From Pelagibacteraceae bacterium AG-426-E17 (GTDB lineage: Bacteria; Pseudomonadota; Alphaproteobacteria; Pelagibacterales; Pelagibacteraceae): a stretch of 64,000 bases of DNA. Where the stretch lies: contig QCNP01000001.1 in the NCBI GenBank assembly GCA_003210095.1, positions 852,001-916,000 of the forward strand, written 5' to 3'. A program made the translations under genes and the position numbers. Position 1 is the first letter of the stretch. Each line of letters opens with the position of its first letter. A model generated the notes under the pieces. That model made no database searches. It saw only the letters and a list, made by a program, of their open reading frames with translations, and was not told the DNA's origin. Positions 18,746 through 29,112 of the stretch are shown one piece after another.

Positions 18746-18768
18746 CCTAATTTCTTAGATTGATTAGG
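18746..18768 (+). other. Hairpin in the aro-nadE spacer
   Basis: CCTAAT (18746-18751) pairs with ATTAGG (18763-18768) around an 11-nt loop, directly after the DAHP synthase stop. No T-run follows, so an intrinsic terminator is doubtful. It may be an mRNA 3'-end or processing structure. Confidence 0.3.
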
Positions 18769-18819
18769 TATGACTATTAATTCTATACAATAACTATGAA
18801 AAAAGAATATACGTAGATT

Positions 18820-20478
18820 ATGGTAACAAATTTAAAAATTGCACTAGCTCAATTAAATCCACTTGTAGGAGATGTAGTTGGAAATACAAAAAAGTTAATA
18901 GATGTTAGATCAAAATTAGATAAAGATGTAGATATTTTAGTTGCTCCAGAATTATATATTTCGGGATATCCAATTGATGACTTAGTTTTACGAGAGGATT
19001 TTTTAGATCTTGTAAATAAAGAAATAAATAATCTTGCAAAAATTACTACTGACAATAAGTCTGCAATAATTGTTGGTGCACCAAGGAAAAATGATGGCTC
19101 GATAAAAAATTCAGTATTTGTAATAGAAAAAGGCGAAATTATATCAGTAAAAGATAAACACGAATTACCTAACACAGGTGTATTTGATGAGCAAAGAATT
19201 TTTAAAAAAGGCCCTTTAGAAAATTGTGTAAAAATAAAAGGCGTCAACGTTGGTCTGCCAATTTGCGAGGATATATGGAAGAAGACTGTTTTAAAAAAAC
19301 TTTCCGAATCTGGTGCAGAAATAATAATTGCTATAAATGCATCACCATTTACAATATCCAAGTACGATGAGAGAAATGATATAGCATTAAGTAGAGTAAA
19401 AGAGACAAAACTTCCAATAGTCTACCTTAATAGAACTGGAGGACAAGATGAGCTGATATTTGATGGATCATCATTTTCTTTAAACTATGATGGAAAAAAA
19501 TTTTCTAGTCTTGAAGAATTTAAAGAAGATATCTCAATAATTAATTTTAGTAAAAATAACGGTAAATGGATAGGGTATGGAAATTTAAAAGAAAATTCTT
19601 CTCAATCTGAAAGATTATATAAGGCATTAGTTTTAGGTTTGAGAGACTATGTGAAAAATAATAAATTTTCAGGAGTAGTTTTAGGACTATCAGGAGGAGT
19701 GGACTCTGCTTTAGTTGCAGCTCTTGCAACAGATGCATTTGGATCAAAATTTGTTCAGGCAATAATGTTACCAAGTCCTTATACCGGTGAAGAAAGTTTA
19801 AAAGATGCAAAAGATGTAGCTACCTTATTAAATATAAAATATTCCAATTTAAAAATTAGTGAAGCAATGAAAACAGTAGATGAGATTTTAGGAGACTTTA
19901 AAGGGCCGAATTTTACAGCAGGTATCACTGAGGAAAATATTCAATCAAGACTTAGAGGTCTTTTGCTTATGGCATTATCTAATAGATATGGATACATGGT
20001 ATTAGCAACAGGAAATAAATCAGAGTATGCTGTCGGTTATTCAACTTTATATGGTGATATGTGTGGAGGGTTTGCACCAATAAAAGATGTTTGGAAAACT
20101 GATGTCTTTAAACTTTGTGAATGGAGAAATAAAAACTTTTCAGATTTATTTAAAGGACCAAAAGGAAAAGTTATACCGAATAATATAATTAAAAAAGAAC
20201 CAACTGCTGAGTTAAGAGATAATCAAAAAGATACAGATAGTTTGCCTGAGTATAATGTTCTTGATGAAATTCTAAAAGGACTTGTAGAAGAGGAAATCTC
20301 GGTTGAAAAAATTGTTACAAAAGGTTTTGATAGAAATGCTGTTGAAAAAACAGCTAAACTTTTAGCAAAATCAGAATATAAAAGATTTCAAGCAGCACCT
20401 GGACCCAAAGTAACCAATAAAGCTTTTGGAAGAGACAGAAGATTTCCGCTAACAAGTGGATTTAGAAATTGGAATTAA
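18820..20478 (+). CDS. nadE: Glutamine-dependent NAD+ synthetase
   Basis: Final step of NAD synthesis, amidating nicotinic acid adenine dinucleotide. The 552-aa two-domain enzyme has an N-terminal nitrilase-type glutaminase with catalytic Glu in VAPELYISGYP, Lys in KHELPNTGVFDE and Cys in GLPICEDIW. The C-terminal synthetase has the PP-loop VLGLSGGVDSALVAAL and the loop ATGNKSEYAVGY. This is the glutamine-using form, unlike the short ammonia-dependent E. coli NadE. The stop overlaps the cysS ATG by one base (TAATG). Confidence 0.96.
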   Translation: MVTNLKIALAQLNPLVGDVVGNTKKLIDVRSKLDKDVDILVAPELYISGYPIDDLVLREDFLDLVNKEINNLAKITTDNKSAIIVGAPRKNDGSIKNSVFVIEKGEIISVKDKHELPNTGVFDEQRIFKKGPLENCVKIKGVNVGLPICEDIWKKTVLKKLSESGAEIIIAINASPFTISKYDERNDIALSRVKETKLPIVYLNRTGGQDELIFDGSSFSLNYDGKKFSSLEEFKEDISIINFSKNNGKWIGYGNLKENSSQSERLYKALVLGLRDYVKNNKFSGVVLGLSGGVDSALVAALATDAFGSKFVQAIMLPSPYTGEESLKDAKDVATLLNIKYSNLKISEAMKTVDEILGDFKGPNFTAGITEENIQSRLRGLLLMALSNRYGYMVLATGNKSEYAVGYSTLYGDMCGGFAPIKDVWKTDVFKLCEWRNKNFSDLFKGPKGKVIPNNIIKKEPTAELRDNQKDTDSLPEYNVLDEILKGLVEEEISVEKIVTKGFDRNAVEKTAKLLAKSEYKRFQAAPGPKVTNKAFGRDRRFPLTSGFRNWN

Positions 20479-21839
20479 TGAATAGAGACATTTATTTAAG
20501 CAATAGTTTGGGTGGTAGAAAAGAAAAATTCAAACCAATAAATCCTAAAAAAGTTAGAATGTATGTTTGTGGACCAACAGTATATGATGACCCACATATA
20601 GGTAATGCAAGACCCCTTGTTGTATTTGATATTTTATTTAAAATTCTTAAATGTAAATTTGGAAATTCCTCAGTTGTATATGTTAGAAATATTACCGATG
20701 TTGATGATAAGATTATTGAGGGTGCAAAACAAAAAAAAATATTAATAAATAAGCTAACTACAGATATTACAAAACGATTTAATGAGGATTGTGATTATTT
20801 AAATTGTGAAAAACCATCTTTTGAACCAAAAGCAACTGAAAATATCCCTTTAATGATTGATATGATAAAAATTTTAATTAAAAAAAATAATGCATATGAA
20901 AATAACTCTCACGTTTATTTTGACGTATCGAGTTTTAAAGATTATGGAAAATTATCAAACAAAAATGTCGATCAACTCTTTGCAGGGGCACGAGTTGAAG
21001 TTTCAGAAAATAAAAAAAGGCCTGAAGATTTTGTTTTATGGAAACCATCTTTGAAGGAAGAGCCAGGATGGGACTCTCCATGGGGCAGAGGTAGACCAGG
21101 CTGGCATATAGAATGTTCTGCAATGTCAAAAAAATATCTTGGGGATACTTTTGATATACATGGAGGCGGAAGAGACTTGTTATTCCCTCATCACGAAAAT
21201 GAGATAGCCCAATCACGTTGTGCTAATGACAATAAAAGTCTCTCTAATTTTTGGATACATAATGGTTTTATTACAGTTTCAAATGAAAAAATGTCCAAGT
21301 CTTTGGGGAATATTTATAAGATAAAGGATTTTTATAAAAAGTATAACGGGCAAGTTGTAAGATTAGCATTAATGTCAACTCATTATAAGCAAGCTATGGA
21401 TTGGAGTGAAGATCTATTAATACAATCAAAAAAAATATTAGATAAATGGTATGAGTGCCAAAAAAAACCAGAAGGGAAAGTTTTAATTCCTGATGAAGAT
21501 TTAAATCCTCTTTATGACGATATAAATACACCTGGTTATATAAGCAATATTCATAAATTATACGATAAAGCTTCAAAAGGATCAGATAAAGATAAAGAAA
21601 TTTTTACCATGGCATGTAATTTTGTAGGTCTTTTAATTGAACCAAAATCAAAATGGCTAGAGTTCAAAAAAAATATTTTAGAAATTTCAGAGGAAGAAAT
21701 TTTACAAAAAATAAAAGACAGGAATACTGCTAGAGATAATAAAAATTACGAATTAGCTGATAAAATAAGAAATGAGCTTTCTGACAAAGGTGTTTTAATT
21801 GAAGATAAAGATGATAAAACATCCTGGAAATTAAAATGA
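20478..21839 (+). CDS. cysS: Cysteinyl-tRNA synthetase
   Basis: Class I aminoacyl-tRNA synthetase charging tRNA-Cys (453 aa). It shows VCGPTVYDDPHIGNAR with the zinc-binding Cys and HIGH-type motif, WHIECSAMS and GGRDLLFPHHENEIAQS (zinc and cysteine recognition), and EKMSKSLGN (KMSKS loop). The ORF track begins at a TTG (20469); I choose ATG 20478 because it gives the normal N-terminus MNRDIYL and a TAATG junction with nadE. It overlaps the downstream cimA by 4 nt (ATGA). Confidence 0.97.
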   Translation: MNRDIYLSNSLGGRKEKFKPINPKKVRMYVCGPTVYDDPHIGNARPLVVFDILFKILKCKFGNSSVVYVRNITDVDDKIIEGAKQKKILINKLTTDITKRFNEDCDYLNCEKPSFEPKATENIPLMIDMIKILIKKNNAYENNSHVYFDVSSFKDYGKLSNKNVDQLFAGARVEVSENKKRPEDFVLWKPSLKEEPGWDSPWGRGRPGWHIECSAMSKKYLGDTFDIHGGGRDLLFPHHENEIAQSRCANDNKSLSNFWIHNGFITVSNEKMSKSLGNIYKIKDFYKKYNGQVVRLALMSTHYKQAMDWSEDLLIQSKKILDKWYECQKKPEGKVLIPDEDLNPLYDDINTPGYISNIHKLYDKASKGSDKDKEIFTMACNFVGLLIEPKSKWLEFKKNILEISEEEILQKIKDRNTARDNKNYELADKIRNELSDKGVLIEDKDDKTSWKLK

Positions 21840-23437
21840 GCAAAGAGAGACTTTATATATTTGATACTACACTAAGAGACGGTGCACAAACTCAAGGTGT
21901 ACATTTTTCTATTGACGAGAAAACAAAAATAGCTCATGCATTAGATAATTTAGGTGTAGATTATATTGAAGGTGGCTGGCCAGGCGCAAATCCATCAGAT
22001 ACTGAATTTTTCCAAAAAGGTTTAGATCTTAAAAATTCCACTTTTACAGCATTTGGAATGACCAAGAAAGCAGGTAGAAGTGCTGAAAATGATCCTGGAT
22101 TATCTGCAATACTTAATTCAAATACTAGTGCAGTTTGTGTAGTAGGAAAGTCATGGGATTTCCATGTTGATGTGGCATTAGGAATTTCAAACGAAGAAAA
22201 CTTAGAAAACATAAAAGAAACTACAAAACATTTTGTTAAAAATAATAAAGAGTTTATGTTTGATGCTGAACATTTTTTTGATGGTTATAAAACTAATCCA
22301 AAGTATTCATTAGCATGTGTTAAAGCTGCTTATGAGAATGGAGCTAAATGGATTGTGCTTTGTGACACAAATGGAGGAACACTTCCTCATGAGGTAACTA
22401 GAATAGTTAAAGAAGTATCAGAACATATTCCTGGTGAAAACTTAGGAATACACGCGCATAATGATACAGGTAATGCTGTGGCCAATTCGATTGCAGCTGT
22501 ATTATCCGGAGCAAGACAAATTCAAGGAACAATAAATGGTTTAGGTGAAAGGTGTGGTAATGCAAATCTAATGTCAATTATTCCGACATTTCATCTTAAA
22601 AAAGAATTATCAGATAAATTTGAAATAAATATTAAAGAAAAAAATATAAAACATATAACTCAATGTTCTAGATTGCTTGATGAGATATTAAATAGAAAAC
22701 CAAATAAACATTTGCCTTATGTTGGAGCTGCTGCATTTTCACATAAAGGCGGTTTACACGTTTCAGCAGTTCAAAAGGATCCCAAAACTTATGAACATAT
22801 AGATCCAGAGGATGTAGGCAATAACAGAAATATTGTTGTCTCAGATCAGTCGGGTAAATCAAATATACTATCAAGACTAAAAACTATTGGAATTGAGATT
22901 GAGGAAGATGATCCAAAAATAAAAAAATTACTTGAGGAAGTAAAAGATAGGGAGTTTATAGGCTACAGTTATGATGGTGCCGATGCATCTTTTGAACTAT
23001 TAGCTCGAAGAGTTATGGGTGAAATACCAAGATATATTTCTATTAAAGAATATGATGTATCTGTATCAAAAAATAAGCAAGAACAAATTATTTCTAAAGC
23101 AAAAGCAAAACTAGAAGTTGATGGAGAACAAATTATTTGTGAAGGCGAGGGCAATGGTCCTGTTCACGCACTTGATAATGCCATAAGAAATAATGTAACT
23201 AAATTGGAAAAATATTCTAGATATTTGAAAGATCTTAAACTTGTTGATTATAAAGTTAGAATTTTAAATACAGGTACAGAAGCTACTACAAGAGTGTCAA
23301 TTGAAAGCACTGACTCTCAAGGTAAGAATTGGTTCACTATAGGTGTTTCACCCAATATAATTGATGCATCTTTTAAAGCTTTAATCGATAGTCTTGATTT
23401 TAAATTATTTAAAGACAAAGCTCCTGCAAGTAAATAG
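21836..23437 (+). CDS. cimA: (R)-citramalate synthase
   Basis: Condenses pyruvate and acetyl-CoA to citramalate, a threonine-independent entry to isoleucine. The 533-aa protein has the LeuA/CimA-type TIM barrel with FDTTLRDGAQTQGV, DYIEGGWPGANPSD, HAHNDTGNAVANS and NGLGERCGNANL, and a C-terminal LeuA-type regulatory domain (about residues 390-525). The EGGWPGANPSDTEFF segment is typical of the CimA rather than the 2-isopropylmalate synthase branch. Feedback control by isoleucine is likely through the C-terminal domain, by family analogy. Confidence 0.9.
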   Translation: MSKERLYIFDTTLRDGAQTQGVHFSIDEKTKIAHALDNLGVDYIEGGWPGANPSDTEFFQKGLDLKNSTFTAFGMTKKAGRSAENDPGLSAILNSNTSAVCVVGKSWDFHVDVALGISNEENLENIKETTKHFVKNNKEFMFDAEHFFDGYKTNPKYSLACVKAAYENGAKWIVLCDTNGGTLPHEVTRIVKEVSEHIPGENLGIHAHNDTGNAVANSIAAVLSGARQIQGTINGLGERCGNANLMSIIPTFHLKKELSDKFEINIKEKNIKHITQCSRLLDEILNRKPNKHLPYVGAAAFSHKGGLHVSAVQKDPKTYEHIDPEDVGNNRNIVVSDQSGKSNILSRLKTIGIEIEEDDPKIKKLLEEVKDREFIGYSYDGADASFELLARRVMGEIPRYISIKEYDVSVSKNKQEQIISKAKAKLEVDGEQIICEGEGNGPVHALDNAIRNNVTKLEKYSRYLKDLKLVDYKVRILNTGTEATTRVSIESTDSQGKNWFTIGVSPNIIDASFKALIDSLDFKLFKDKAPASK

Positions 23438-24298
23438 ATGAAAATAAAAAAGTTTTCTGAAAAACCTGCTGATATAAAAGCTAGAGTAGGTGCAAAACCA
23501 ATAGTTTGTTACCCCAATAGTAACATTGTTGATAATTTAAAAATTTTACATGAAGCTAGAAAACACGTAAATCAAATTGACGAGGTCATTGTTCCACCTA
23601 GAGATGCTAAAACTTTTAATGTTAAGTCAGGTAATTTTTTTAGAATAGAAAGTGTTGAAGGTCCACAGGTTGGAGATCTAAATCTATTTAATGCTGAAAA
23701 TTTAGATGAAAAATTTTATTCTGGAAAAACTAGAGCATTGTATGGAACTCATATTTCAGTAGGTGATAAAATGTTCAGTAGTTTCCCTTATCTTAGGTCT
23801 TTAGCTACAATTACATGGGATACTTTAGATTGGTATGGTTATGACAAGGATGGAGGTTCAGTCCATGATGTTATAGGCACAAGATGTGATCCTTATACAT
23901 CTAAGCTAATTTCAGATAAAGATTACCATTATTGTTGCCACTCAAATTTAACTAGAGCTTTAGTAAAAGAAAAAAATGTTAAATTAGATGAAGCTGAAAA
24001 GATAGTCCATGATGTATTAAATGTATTTATGCTAACTGGTTTTACAAATGATACAAAACAATATTTTATGAAATCAAGCCCAGTAAGACCTGGGGACTAT
24101 TTAGAGTTTTTTGCAGAAACAAATTTATTGGGTGCATTATCTGCATGTCCTGGTGGAGATTGCGGGTCAGAACATTCATCTGATGTTGCTAAATGCTATC
24201 CTTTAAAGGTATCTATTTGGGATGTTGATGAAAAATATTTAGATGGGATAAGTTTTTCAAAAACATCTACTTATAATAGAAATCACGGAATTAAATAA
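23438..24298 (+). CDS. DUF1989 (urea carboxylase-associated family) protein
   Basis: A 286-aa soluble protein with DUF1989 features: VPPRDAKTFNVKSGNFFRI, GPQVGDLNLFNAEN and a late Cys-rich ALSACPGGDCGSEHSSD. DUF1989 proteins often sit beside urea carboxylase, and paired members have been shown to act as carboxyguanidine deiminases. Neither partner is visible here and only one copy is present. It abuts cimA with no spacer (its ATG directly follows the cimA stop), so it is co-expressed with isoleucine synthesis. The conserved Cys and His residues could bind a metal. Substrate unknown. Confidence 0.75.
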   Translation: MKIKKFSEKPADIKARVGAKPIVCYPNSNIVDNLKILHEARKHVNQIDEVIVPPRDAKTFNVKSGNFFRIESVEGPQVGDLNLFNAENLDEKFYSGKTRALYGTHISVGDKMFSSFPYLRSLATITWDTLDWYGYDKDGGSVHDVIGTRCDPYTSKLISDKDYHYCCHSNLTRALVKEKNVKLDEAEKIVHDVLNVFMLTGFTNDTKQYFMKSSPVRPGDYLEFFAETNLLGALSACPGGDCGSEHSSDVAKCYPLKVSIWDVDEKYLDGISFSKTSTYNRNHGIK

Positions 24299-24301
24299 TT
24301 A

Positions 24302-25015
24302 ATGTCAAAAAAAAATGTTACATTTATTTTGCATAAACCTCAGCTTTCAGAAAATATAGGAGCATGTGCTAGGGGTATAAAAAATTTTGGTTTCAGTAAA
24401 CTGGCATTAATAGATCCAAAGCCTTTATTTCCTAACGACAAAATAATAGCTACATCTGTTGGGGCAAAAGACATAATTAAAAAAAGTAAAGTGTATGATA
24501 ACCTTGAGAATATAATTGATAAGATTGATATTTTAATTGCAACTTCTGCCAGAATTAGAAACAAAAATATTAAACATATTGAATTAAAAGATTTAAAAAA
24601 AATAGACTTTAAAAAAACAGTTGGATTTTTATTTGGTCCAGAGGCATCTGGTCTATCAAATAATGAAATAACTTACACAAACTATACTCTAAATATTTCT
24701 ACTGATAAAAATTTTAAATCCTTAAATCTATCTCATAGCCTAATAATTATAGCTCAATACATTTCAAATATTTTATCTCATGATAAAATTAAGTTAAAAA
24801 AGTCAAAAAAGTTTAAATCAGCATCTAAAAAAGAAATATTATCAATGACAAATCTTTGCATAAAACATCTAAATCAAATAAATTTTTTTAAACAAAAGGA
24901 AAAGAAACCAATAATGCTTGAAAATTTAAGAAATATTTTTTACAAAATGGAATTATCTGATAAGGAAACACGTATTTTATCAAGTGTATTTGCAAGTTTA
25001 GGAAAAAAACGTTGA
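24302..25015 (+). CDS. tRNA/rRNA 2'-O-methyltransferase, TrmJ-like (SPOUT/TrmH family)
   Basis: SPOUT-class methyltransferase (237 aa). The N-terminus FILHKPQLSENIGACARGIKN, then FLFGPEASGLSNNEI and the knot-forming SLNLSHSLIIIAQYI, match TrmH family group 1, whose best known member TrmJ methylates the ribose of nucleotide 32 in tRNA anticodon loops. The C-terminal extension (about residues 165-237) is also TrmJ-like. The exact target nucleotide is inferred. It follows the DUF1989 gene by 3 nt and precedes rpsD by 40 nt containing a promoter. Confidence 0.83.
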   Translation: MSKKNVTFILHKPQLSENIGACARGIKNFGFSKLALIDPKPLFPNDKIIATSVGAKDIIKKSKVYDNLENIIDKIDILIATSARIRNKNIKHIELKDLKKIDFKKTVGFLFGPEASGLSNNEITYTNYTLNISTDKNFKSLNLSHSLIIIAQYISNILSHDKIKLKKSKKFKSASKKEILSMTNLCIKHLNQINFFKQKEKKPIMLENLRNIFYKMELSDKETRILSSVFASLGKKR

Positions 25016-25043
25016 TTGACAAAATTTTATGTATCTTTATAAG
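25016..25043 (+). promoter_or_regulatory. Sigma70-type promoter of rpsD
   Basis: TTGACA (25016-25021), a 16-nt spacer and TATAAG (25038-25043). The predicted transcription start is near 25050, only about 6 nt before the rpsD ATG at 25056, so the mRNA would be almost leaderless. Confidence 0.6.
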
Positions 25044-25055
25044 ACGCAATAATTA

Positions 25056-25673
25056 ATGACAAAAAGATTAAAATCTAAACATAAAGTTGACAGAAGATTA
25101 AAAGTTAATCTTTGGGGCAGACCTAAAAGTCCTTTTAACAAAAGAGCCTACCCTCCGGGACAACACGGCCAAACTAAAAACTCAAAACCTTCAGATTTCG
25201 GTATACAGCTTCAAGCAAAACAAAAATTAAAGTCTTATTATGGAAATTTGAATGAGAGACAATTTAGAAATTTATATAGAAAAGCTATTATGAAAAAAGG
25301 CGACACAGCTGAAAATTTAATTGGTTTATTAGAGAGGAGATTAGATTCTGTCGTGTATAGAGCAAAATTTTCAACAACAATTTTTTCATCAAGACAATTT
25401 ATTAATCACGGTCACGTTAGTGTAAATGGAAAAAAGGTAAATATTTCAAGCTATCAATTAAAAGATGAAGATACTATCGAGATTAGAGATAAATCAAAAC
25501 AACTAGCTATCATTGATATAGCTCTAGCGAATAAAGAGAGAGAAACACCAGAATACCTTCAAGTAGATGAGAAAAATAGAAAAATAAAATTTGTAAGGAC
25601 TCCTAAATTTGAAGAAGTTCCTTACCCTGTTGTAATGGAACCTAATTTGGTAATTGAATATTATTCTAGATAA
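25056..25673 (+). CDS. rpsD: 30S ribosomal protein S4
   Basis: Primary 16S rRNA-binding protein of the small subunit (205 aa, normal length). It begins [16 protein letters not shown], contains PPGQHGQ and the S4 RNA-binding domain [27 protein letters not shown] in the middle, and ends [14 protein letters not shown]. It stands alone, apart from the alpha operon where rpsD sits in many bacteria. No ribosome-binding site is seen, consistent with a near-leaderless transcript. It converges with grxD, with only 2 nt between stops. Confidence 0.97.
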   Translation: MTKRLKSKHKVDRRLKVNLWGRPKSPFNKRAYPPGQHGQTKNSKPSDFGIQLQAKQKLKSYYGNLNERQFRNLYRKAIMKKGDTAENLIGLLERRLDSVVYRAKFSTTIFSSRQFINHGHVSVNGKKVNISSYQLKDEDTIEIRDKSKQLAIIDIALANKERETPEYLQVDEKNRKIKFVRTPKFEEVPYPVVMEPNLVIEYYSR

Positions 25674-25675
25674 TA

Positions 25676-26008
25676 TTATTTTTTATATTTAATTTGTTTA
25701 TCCTCAAAAAGCTTCTTGAGCTCACCGTTTTCAAACATTTCTTTGACGATATCACAACCACCTACAAATTCTTTTTTGACGTATAATTGTGGAACAGTTG
25801 GCCATTCACTAAATTTTTTAATACCTTCTCTAATTTTTTGGTCACTCAAAACATTCACACTATTAAAATTAACTTCTAAAAATTTTAACATATTTGCAAC
25901 TGCCATTGAGAAGCCACATTCTGGCGCATCTGGTGTACCTTTCATGAATAAACATACATCATTTTTATTAATGTTATTTTCAATTAATTCCTTAGTTTGT
26001 TGATCCAT
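25676..26008 (-). CDS. grxD: Monothiol glutaredoxin, Grx4/GrxD type
   Basis: Carries the single-cysteine active site CGFS (about residue 31) with KGTPDAPECGFS, WPTVPQLYV and GGCDIVKEM; 110 aa, normal for the family. Such proteins bind a shared 2Fe-2S cluster with glutathione and usually pair with a BolA protein. Here the BolA gene lies immediately upstream with a 17-nt overlap, so the pair is co-translated. The role is iron-sulfur cluster storage or transfer. It is the last gene of the long minus-strand pur operon. Confidence 0.95.
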   Translation of the reverse strand: MDQQTKELIENNINKNDVCLFMKGTPDAPECGFSMAVANMLKFLEVNFNSVNVLSDQKIREGIKKFSEWPTVPQLYVKKEFVGGCDIVKEMFENGELKKLFEDKQIKYKK

Positions 26009-26237
26009 TTTTTTCCTTTGTTTTCAAAGCTAATGCATGTAATTCATTTCCCATTTTACCTTTTAAGGAATTGTATATCATTTTGTGTTGTTCTATTTTA
26101 CTTTTACCGTTGAAAGCTGATGAGGTTATTGTAGCTGAATAATGATTTCCATCTCCAGCCAAATCTTTAATTTCAATAATAGCATCAGGCAATGCTTCTT
26201 TTATCATACTCTCAATTTCTTTTAAATTCATCGACAT
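25992..26237 (-). CDS. BolA family protein
   Basis: An 81-aa protein of the BolA/IbaG fold: IESMIKEALPDAIIEIKDL, GDGNHYSATITSSAFNGKS and HKMIYNSLKGKMGNELHALAL. His in the helix-turn HALAL region and in GNHY could ligate an iron-sulfur cluster shared with the glutaredoxin next door. The ORF opens with a TTG at 26240; ATG 26237 is preferred, giving a TGATG overlap with the purL stop. ATG 26231 is also possible. It lies between purL and grxD in one transcript. Confidence 0.92.
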   Translation of the reverse strand: MSMNLKEIESMIKEALPDAIIEIKDLAGDGNHYSATITSSAFNGKSKIEQHKMIYNSLKGKMGNELHALALKTKEKNGSTN

Positions 26238-28432
26238 CAATTAACCATATATTTTATTAGCCAACTTTTATTATATTCTCTTAATTTGTCTACTTGTAAT
26301 GTTGGCTCACCATCTATTATAACACTATCTTTAACGACCTCACCTAATAAATCATAATGATTTGAGTTTTTATCAAGTATTTCTTTAACTTTTTCTAAAC
26401 TTTCTTTTTTAATTTCAATAATATAACGGCCTTGATCTTCTGAAAAAAAATACTCAAATTTATCAATTAAACCTTTTAATTTATAAAATTTTATTCCTTT
26501 ATTTCCTTTAATACACATTTTTGTAATTCCTGTAATTATTCCACCCAAAGAAACATCATGAGCTGAAAGTATCAACTTATTTTCAATTAATTTCATTATT
26601 GCTTCTCCATTATTTTTTTCATTAAATAAATTTACATCAGGTGGTGGCCCTTTTTTCTCATTTAAAATTTCTTTAGCAAAAATACTTTGATCTAAATTAC
26701 CTTCAGTTTTACCCACAACTAAAATTAGGTTACCTATATTTTTTAAATCCATGGTCACCATATCTTTATAATTTTTAATTATACCGACTCCTCCTATAGT
26801 TGGAGTTGGCTTTATACCTTTATCTTTAGTCTCATTATAAAAAGACACATTTCCTGAAACCACTGGAAAATTTAAATATTTACTTGCTTCATTTAGACCC
26901 TCTACACATTCTACAAACTCTCCCATATTTTCTGGTTTTTCTGGATTTCCGAAATTTAAACAATTAGTTATAGCTATTGGTTTTGAACCTACTGAAATTA
27001 GATTTCTCCAAGTTTCACATACAATTTGCTTACCTCCACTTAAAGGATGAGCATAACAATATGCTGCTGATGAATCTACCGATGCAGCTACAGCTTTTTC
27101 TGTGCCATGAACTCTTACTACTCCTGCGTCACCACCAGGTTTTTGTATAGTATCGCCCATAACAGTATGATCATATTGTTCCCATATCCATTCTTTTGAA
27201 CATATATTAGGACTTGAAATTATTTTTTTTAAAGCTTCAGTTATTTTTAATTTTTTAAAATCTTTTTTTTTAAATTTTATTTTCTGAGGTGTTTTACTCT
27301 TTTTCCATTTTCGGTCATATTGTGGTGCTTGCTCTGATAAAAAATCAATAGGTATATTGGCAACATTTTCGTTATTAAAATATAATTCAATATTTTTTGA
27401 ATTAGTTGTTTTACCAATTATAGAAAAATCTAAATTCCATTTATCAAATATCTCTTTAGCTTTTTTTTCTTTACCATTTTCAAGAACTATAAGCATTCTT
27501 TCTTGACTTTCTGATAACATAATTTCATAAGGAGTCATATTTTCTTCACGACAAGGAACTTTATCTAGAAATAATTCAATACCTAATTTTCCCTTTGACG
27601 CCATTTCTACACTTGAAGATGTTAACCCAGCGGCACCCATATCTTGAATTGCTATAATTGAGTCATCTTTCATCAATTCAAGACAAGCTTCTAAAAGTAG
27701 TTTTTCTGTGAAAGGATCTCCAACTTGGACCGTGGGTTTCTTTTCCTCAATTTTATCGTCAAATTTTGCTGATGCCATACTTGCACCATGAATTCCATCT
27801 CTACCTGTTTTGGATCCAACGTAAATTACTGGTTTATTTAAGCCAGCCGCTTTCGAATAAAAAATTTTATTTTTTTTTACTAAACCCAGTGTCATTGCGT
27901 TGACTAAAATATTACCGTTGTAAGACTCATCAAAACTTGTCTGACCAGCAATAGTAGGCACTCCAATACAATTTCCATATCCTCCTATGCCTTGAACTAC
28001 ACCTCTAAGAAGATTTTTTGTTTTTTTATTAGATGGAGAACCAAAGTGAATAGAATTTAAATTTGCTATTGGTCTAGCCCCCATTGTAAATACATCACGA
28101 AGAATTCCTCCAACCCCAGTTGCAGCTCCTTGGTATGGTTCAATAAATGATGGATGATTGTGGCTTTCAATTTTAAAAACTATGGCATCATTGTCTCCAA
28201 TATCTATTACGCCTGCATTTTCGCCAGGTCCTTGTATAACTTTATCACTTTTTGTATTTAATTTTTTTAAATGAATTTTCGAAGATTTATAAGAACAGTG
28301 CTCATTCCACATGGCAGAAAAAATACCAAGCTCTGTTATATTTGGTGTTCTTTTTAAGAGTTCACAAATTTTTTTATATTCATCTTTTTTTAAACCATGT
28401 TCGATCGCAATTTTTTCATTTACTTTTATCAT
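26237..28432 (-). CDS. purL: Phosphoribosylformylglycinamidine synthase, PurL subunit
   Basis: Synthetase subunit of the three-part FGAM synthase (731 aa, the small PurL type that needs PurQ and PurS, both encoded just upstream). Motifs are [42 protein letters not shown] and SAHDVSLGG. It acts in the fourth step of de novo purine synthesis, using ammonia from PurQ. The start overlaps the purQ stop by 4 nt and the stop overlaps bolA by 1 nt. Confidence 0.97.
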   Translation of the reverse strand: MIKVNEKIAIEHGLKKDEYKKICELLKRTPNITELGIFSAMWNEHCSYKSSKIHLKKLNTKSDKVIQGPGENAGVIDIGDNDAIVFKIESHNHPSFIEPYQGAATGVGGILRDVFTMGARPIANLNSIHFGSPSNKKTKNLLRGVVQGIGGYGNCIGVPTIAGQTSFDESYNGNILVNAMTLGLVKKNKIFYSKAAGLNKPVIYVGSKTGRDGIHGASMASAKFDDKIEEKKPTVQVGDPFTEKLLLEACLELMKDDSIIAIQDMGAAGLTSSSVEMASKGKLGIELFLDKVPCREENMTPYEIMLSESQERMLIVLENGKEKKAKEIFDKWNLDFSIIGKTTNSKNIELYFNNENVANIPIDFLSEQAPQYDRKWKKSKTPQKIKFKKKDFKKLKITEALKKIISSPNICSKEWIWEQYDHTVMGDTIQKPGGDAGVVRVHGTEKAVAASVDSSAAYCYAHPLSGGKQIVCETWRNLISVGSKPIAITNCLNFGNPEKPENMGEFVECVEGLNEASKYLNFPVVSGNVSFYNETKDKGIKPTPTIGGVGIIKNYKDMVTMDLKNIGNLILVVGKTEGNLDQSIFAKEILNEKKGPPPDVNLFNEKNNGEAIMKLIENKLILSAHDVSLGGIITGITKMCIKGNKGIKFYKLKGLIDKFEYFFSEDQGRYIIEIKKESLEKVKEILDKNSNHYDLLGEVVKDSVIIDGEPTLQVDKLREYNKSWLIKYMVN

Positions 28433-29112
28433 CTCATATTACTCAATAAGTTTTCAAAAAAGTACGACCCATCATTACTTGATAAACAATTGTCAATTAC
28501 CCTTTCTGGATGGGGCATCATCCCCAAAATATTCTTATTTTTATTAAATACACCTGCTATGTTTTCAATTGAGCCATTTGGATTTGAGTTTTCTGAAACT
28601 TCTCCATTTATATCACAATATTTACAAGCGATTAAATCATTATCTTGTAAAAAATTTAAGTCGTCTTTAGAACAAAAGTAATTTCCATCATTGTGTGCTA
28701 TATGAAGTTCTAAAATATCTTTTTTAATTTTATGAAAATATTTATTTTTAACTTTGTTTGCTTTGACATAAATATTTTTACAAATAAATTTCAAATATTT
28801 ATTTCTCAAAAGAGCACCAGCCACAAGACCAGTCTCAATCAAAATTTGAAATCCATTACAAACTCCAATTACTAATCCACCTTTATTTGCAAATTCTATT
28901 ACTGAATTAATTATTTTTGATTTTGAAGCTATACTGCCACATCTTAAATAATCACCATATGAAAAACCACCTGGTAATACAATTAAATCAGATTTAGGAA
29001 CAGAAGTTTCATTATGCCAAACCATTTTATTTTTGAAACCAAATTTTTTTAAAGCAACATCCATGTCTCTATCACAATTAGATCCTGGAAATATAATTAC
29101 TGATGATTTCAT
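28429..29112 (-). CDS. purQ: Phosphoribosylformylglycinamidine synthase, PurQ (glutaminase) subunit
   Basis: Class I glutamine amidotransferase of 227 aa. The nucleophile Cys is in [10 protein letters not shown] (about residue 85) and the His-Glu pair is in MMPHPER near residue 205; the N-terminal [13 protein letters not shown] and [12 protein letters not shown] are characteristic of PurQ. It supplies ammonia to PurL. Junctions overlap purS (1 nt) and purL (4 nt). Confidence 0.96.
   Translation of the reverse strand: MKSSVIIFPGSNCDRDMDVALKKFGFKNKMVWHNETSVPKSDLIVLPGGFSYGDYLRCGSIASKSKIINSVIEFANKGGLVIGVCNGFQILIETGLVAGALLRNKYLKFICKNIYVKANKVKNKYFHKIKKDILELHIAHNDGNYFCSKDDLNFLQDNDLIACKYCDINGEVSENSNPNGSIENIAGVFNKNKNILGMMPHPERVIDNCLSSNDGSYFFENLLSNMR

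Noticed and set aside
18849-19361. Minus-strand ORF of 170 aa
   Set aside because: Opposite the nitrilase domain of nadE, which carries all catalytic motifs; no recognisable protein features.
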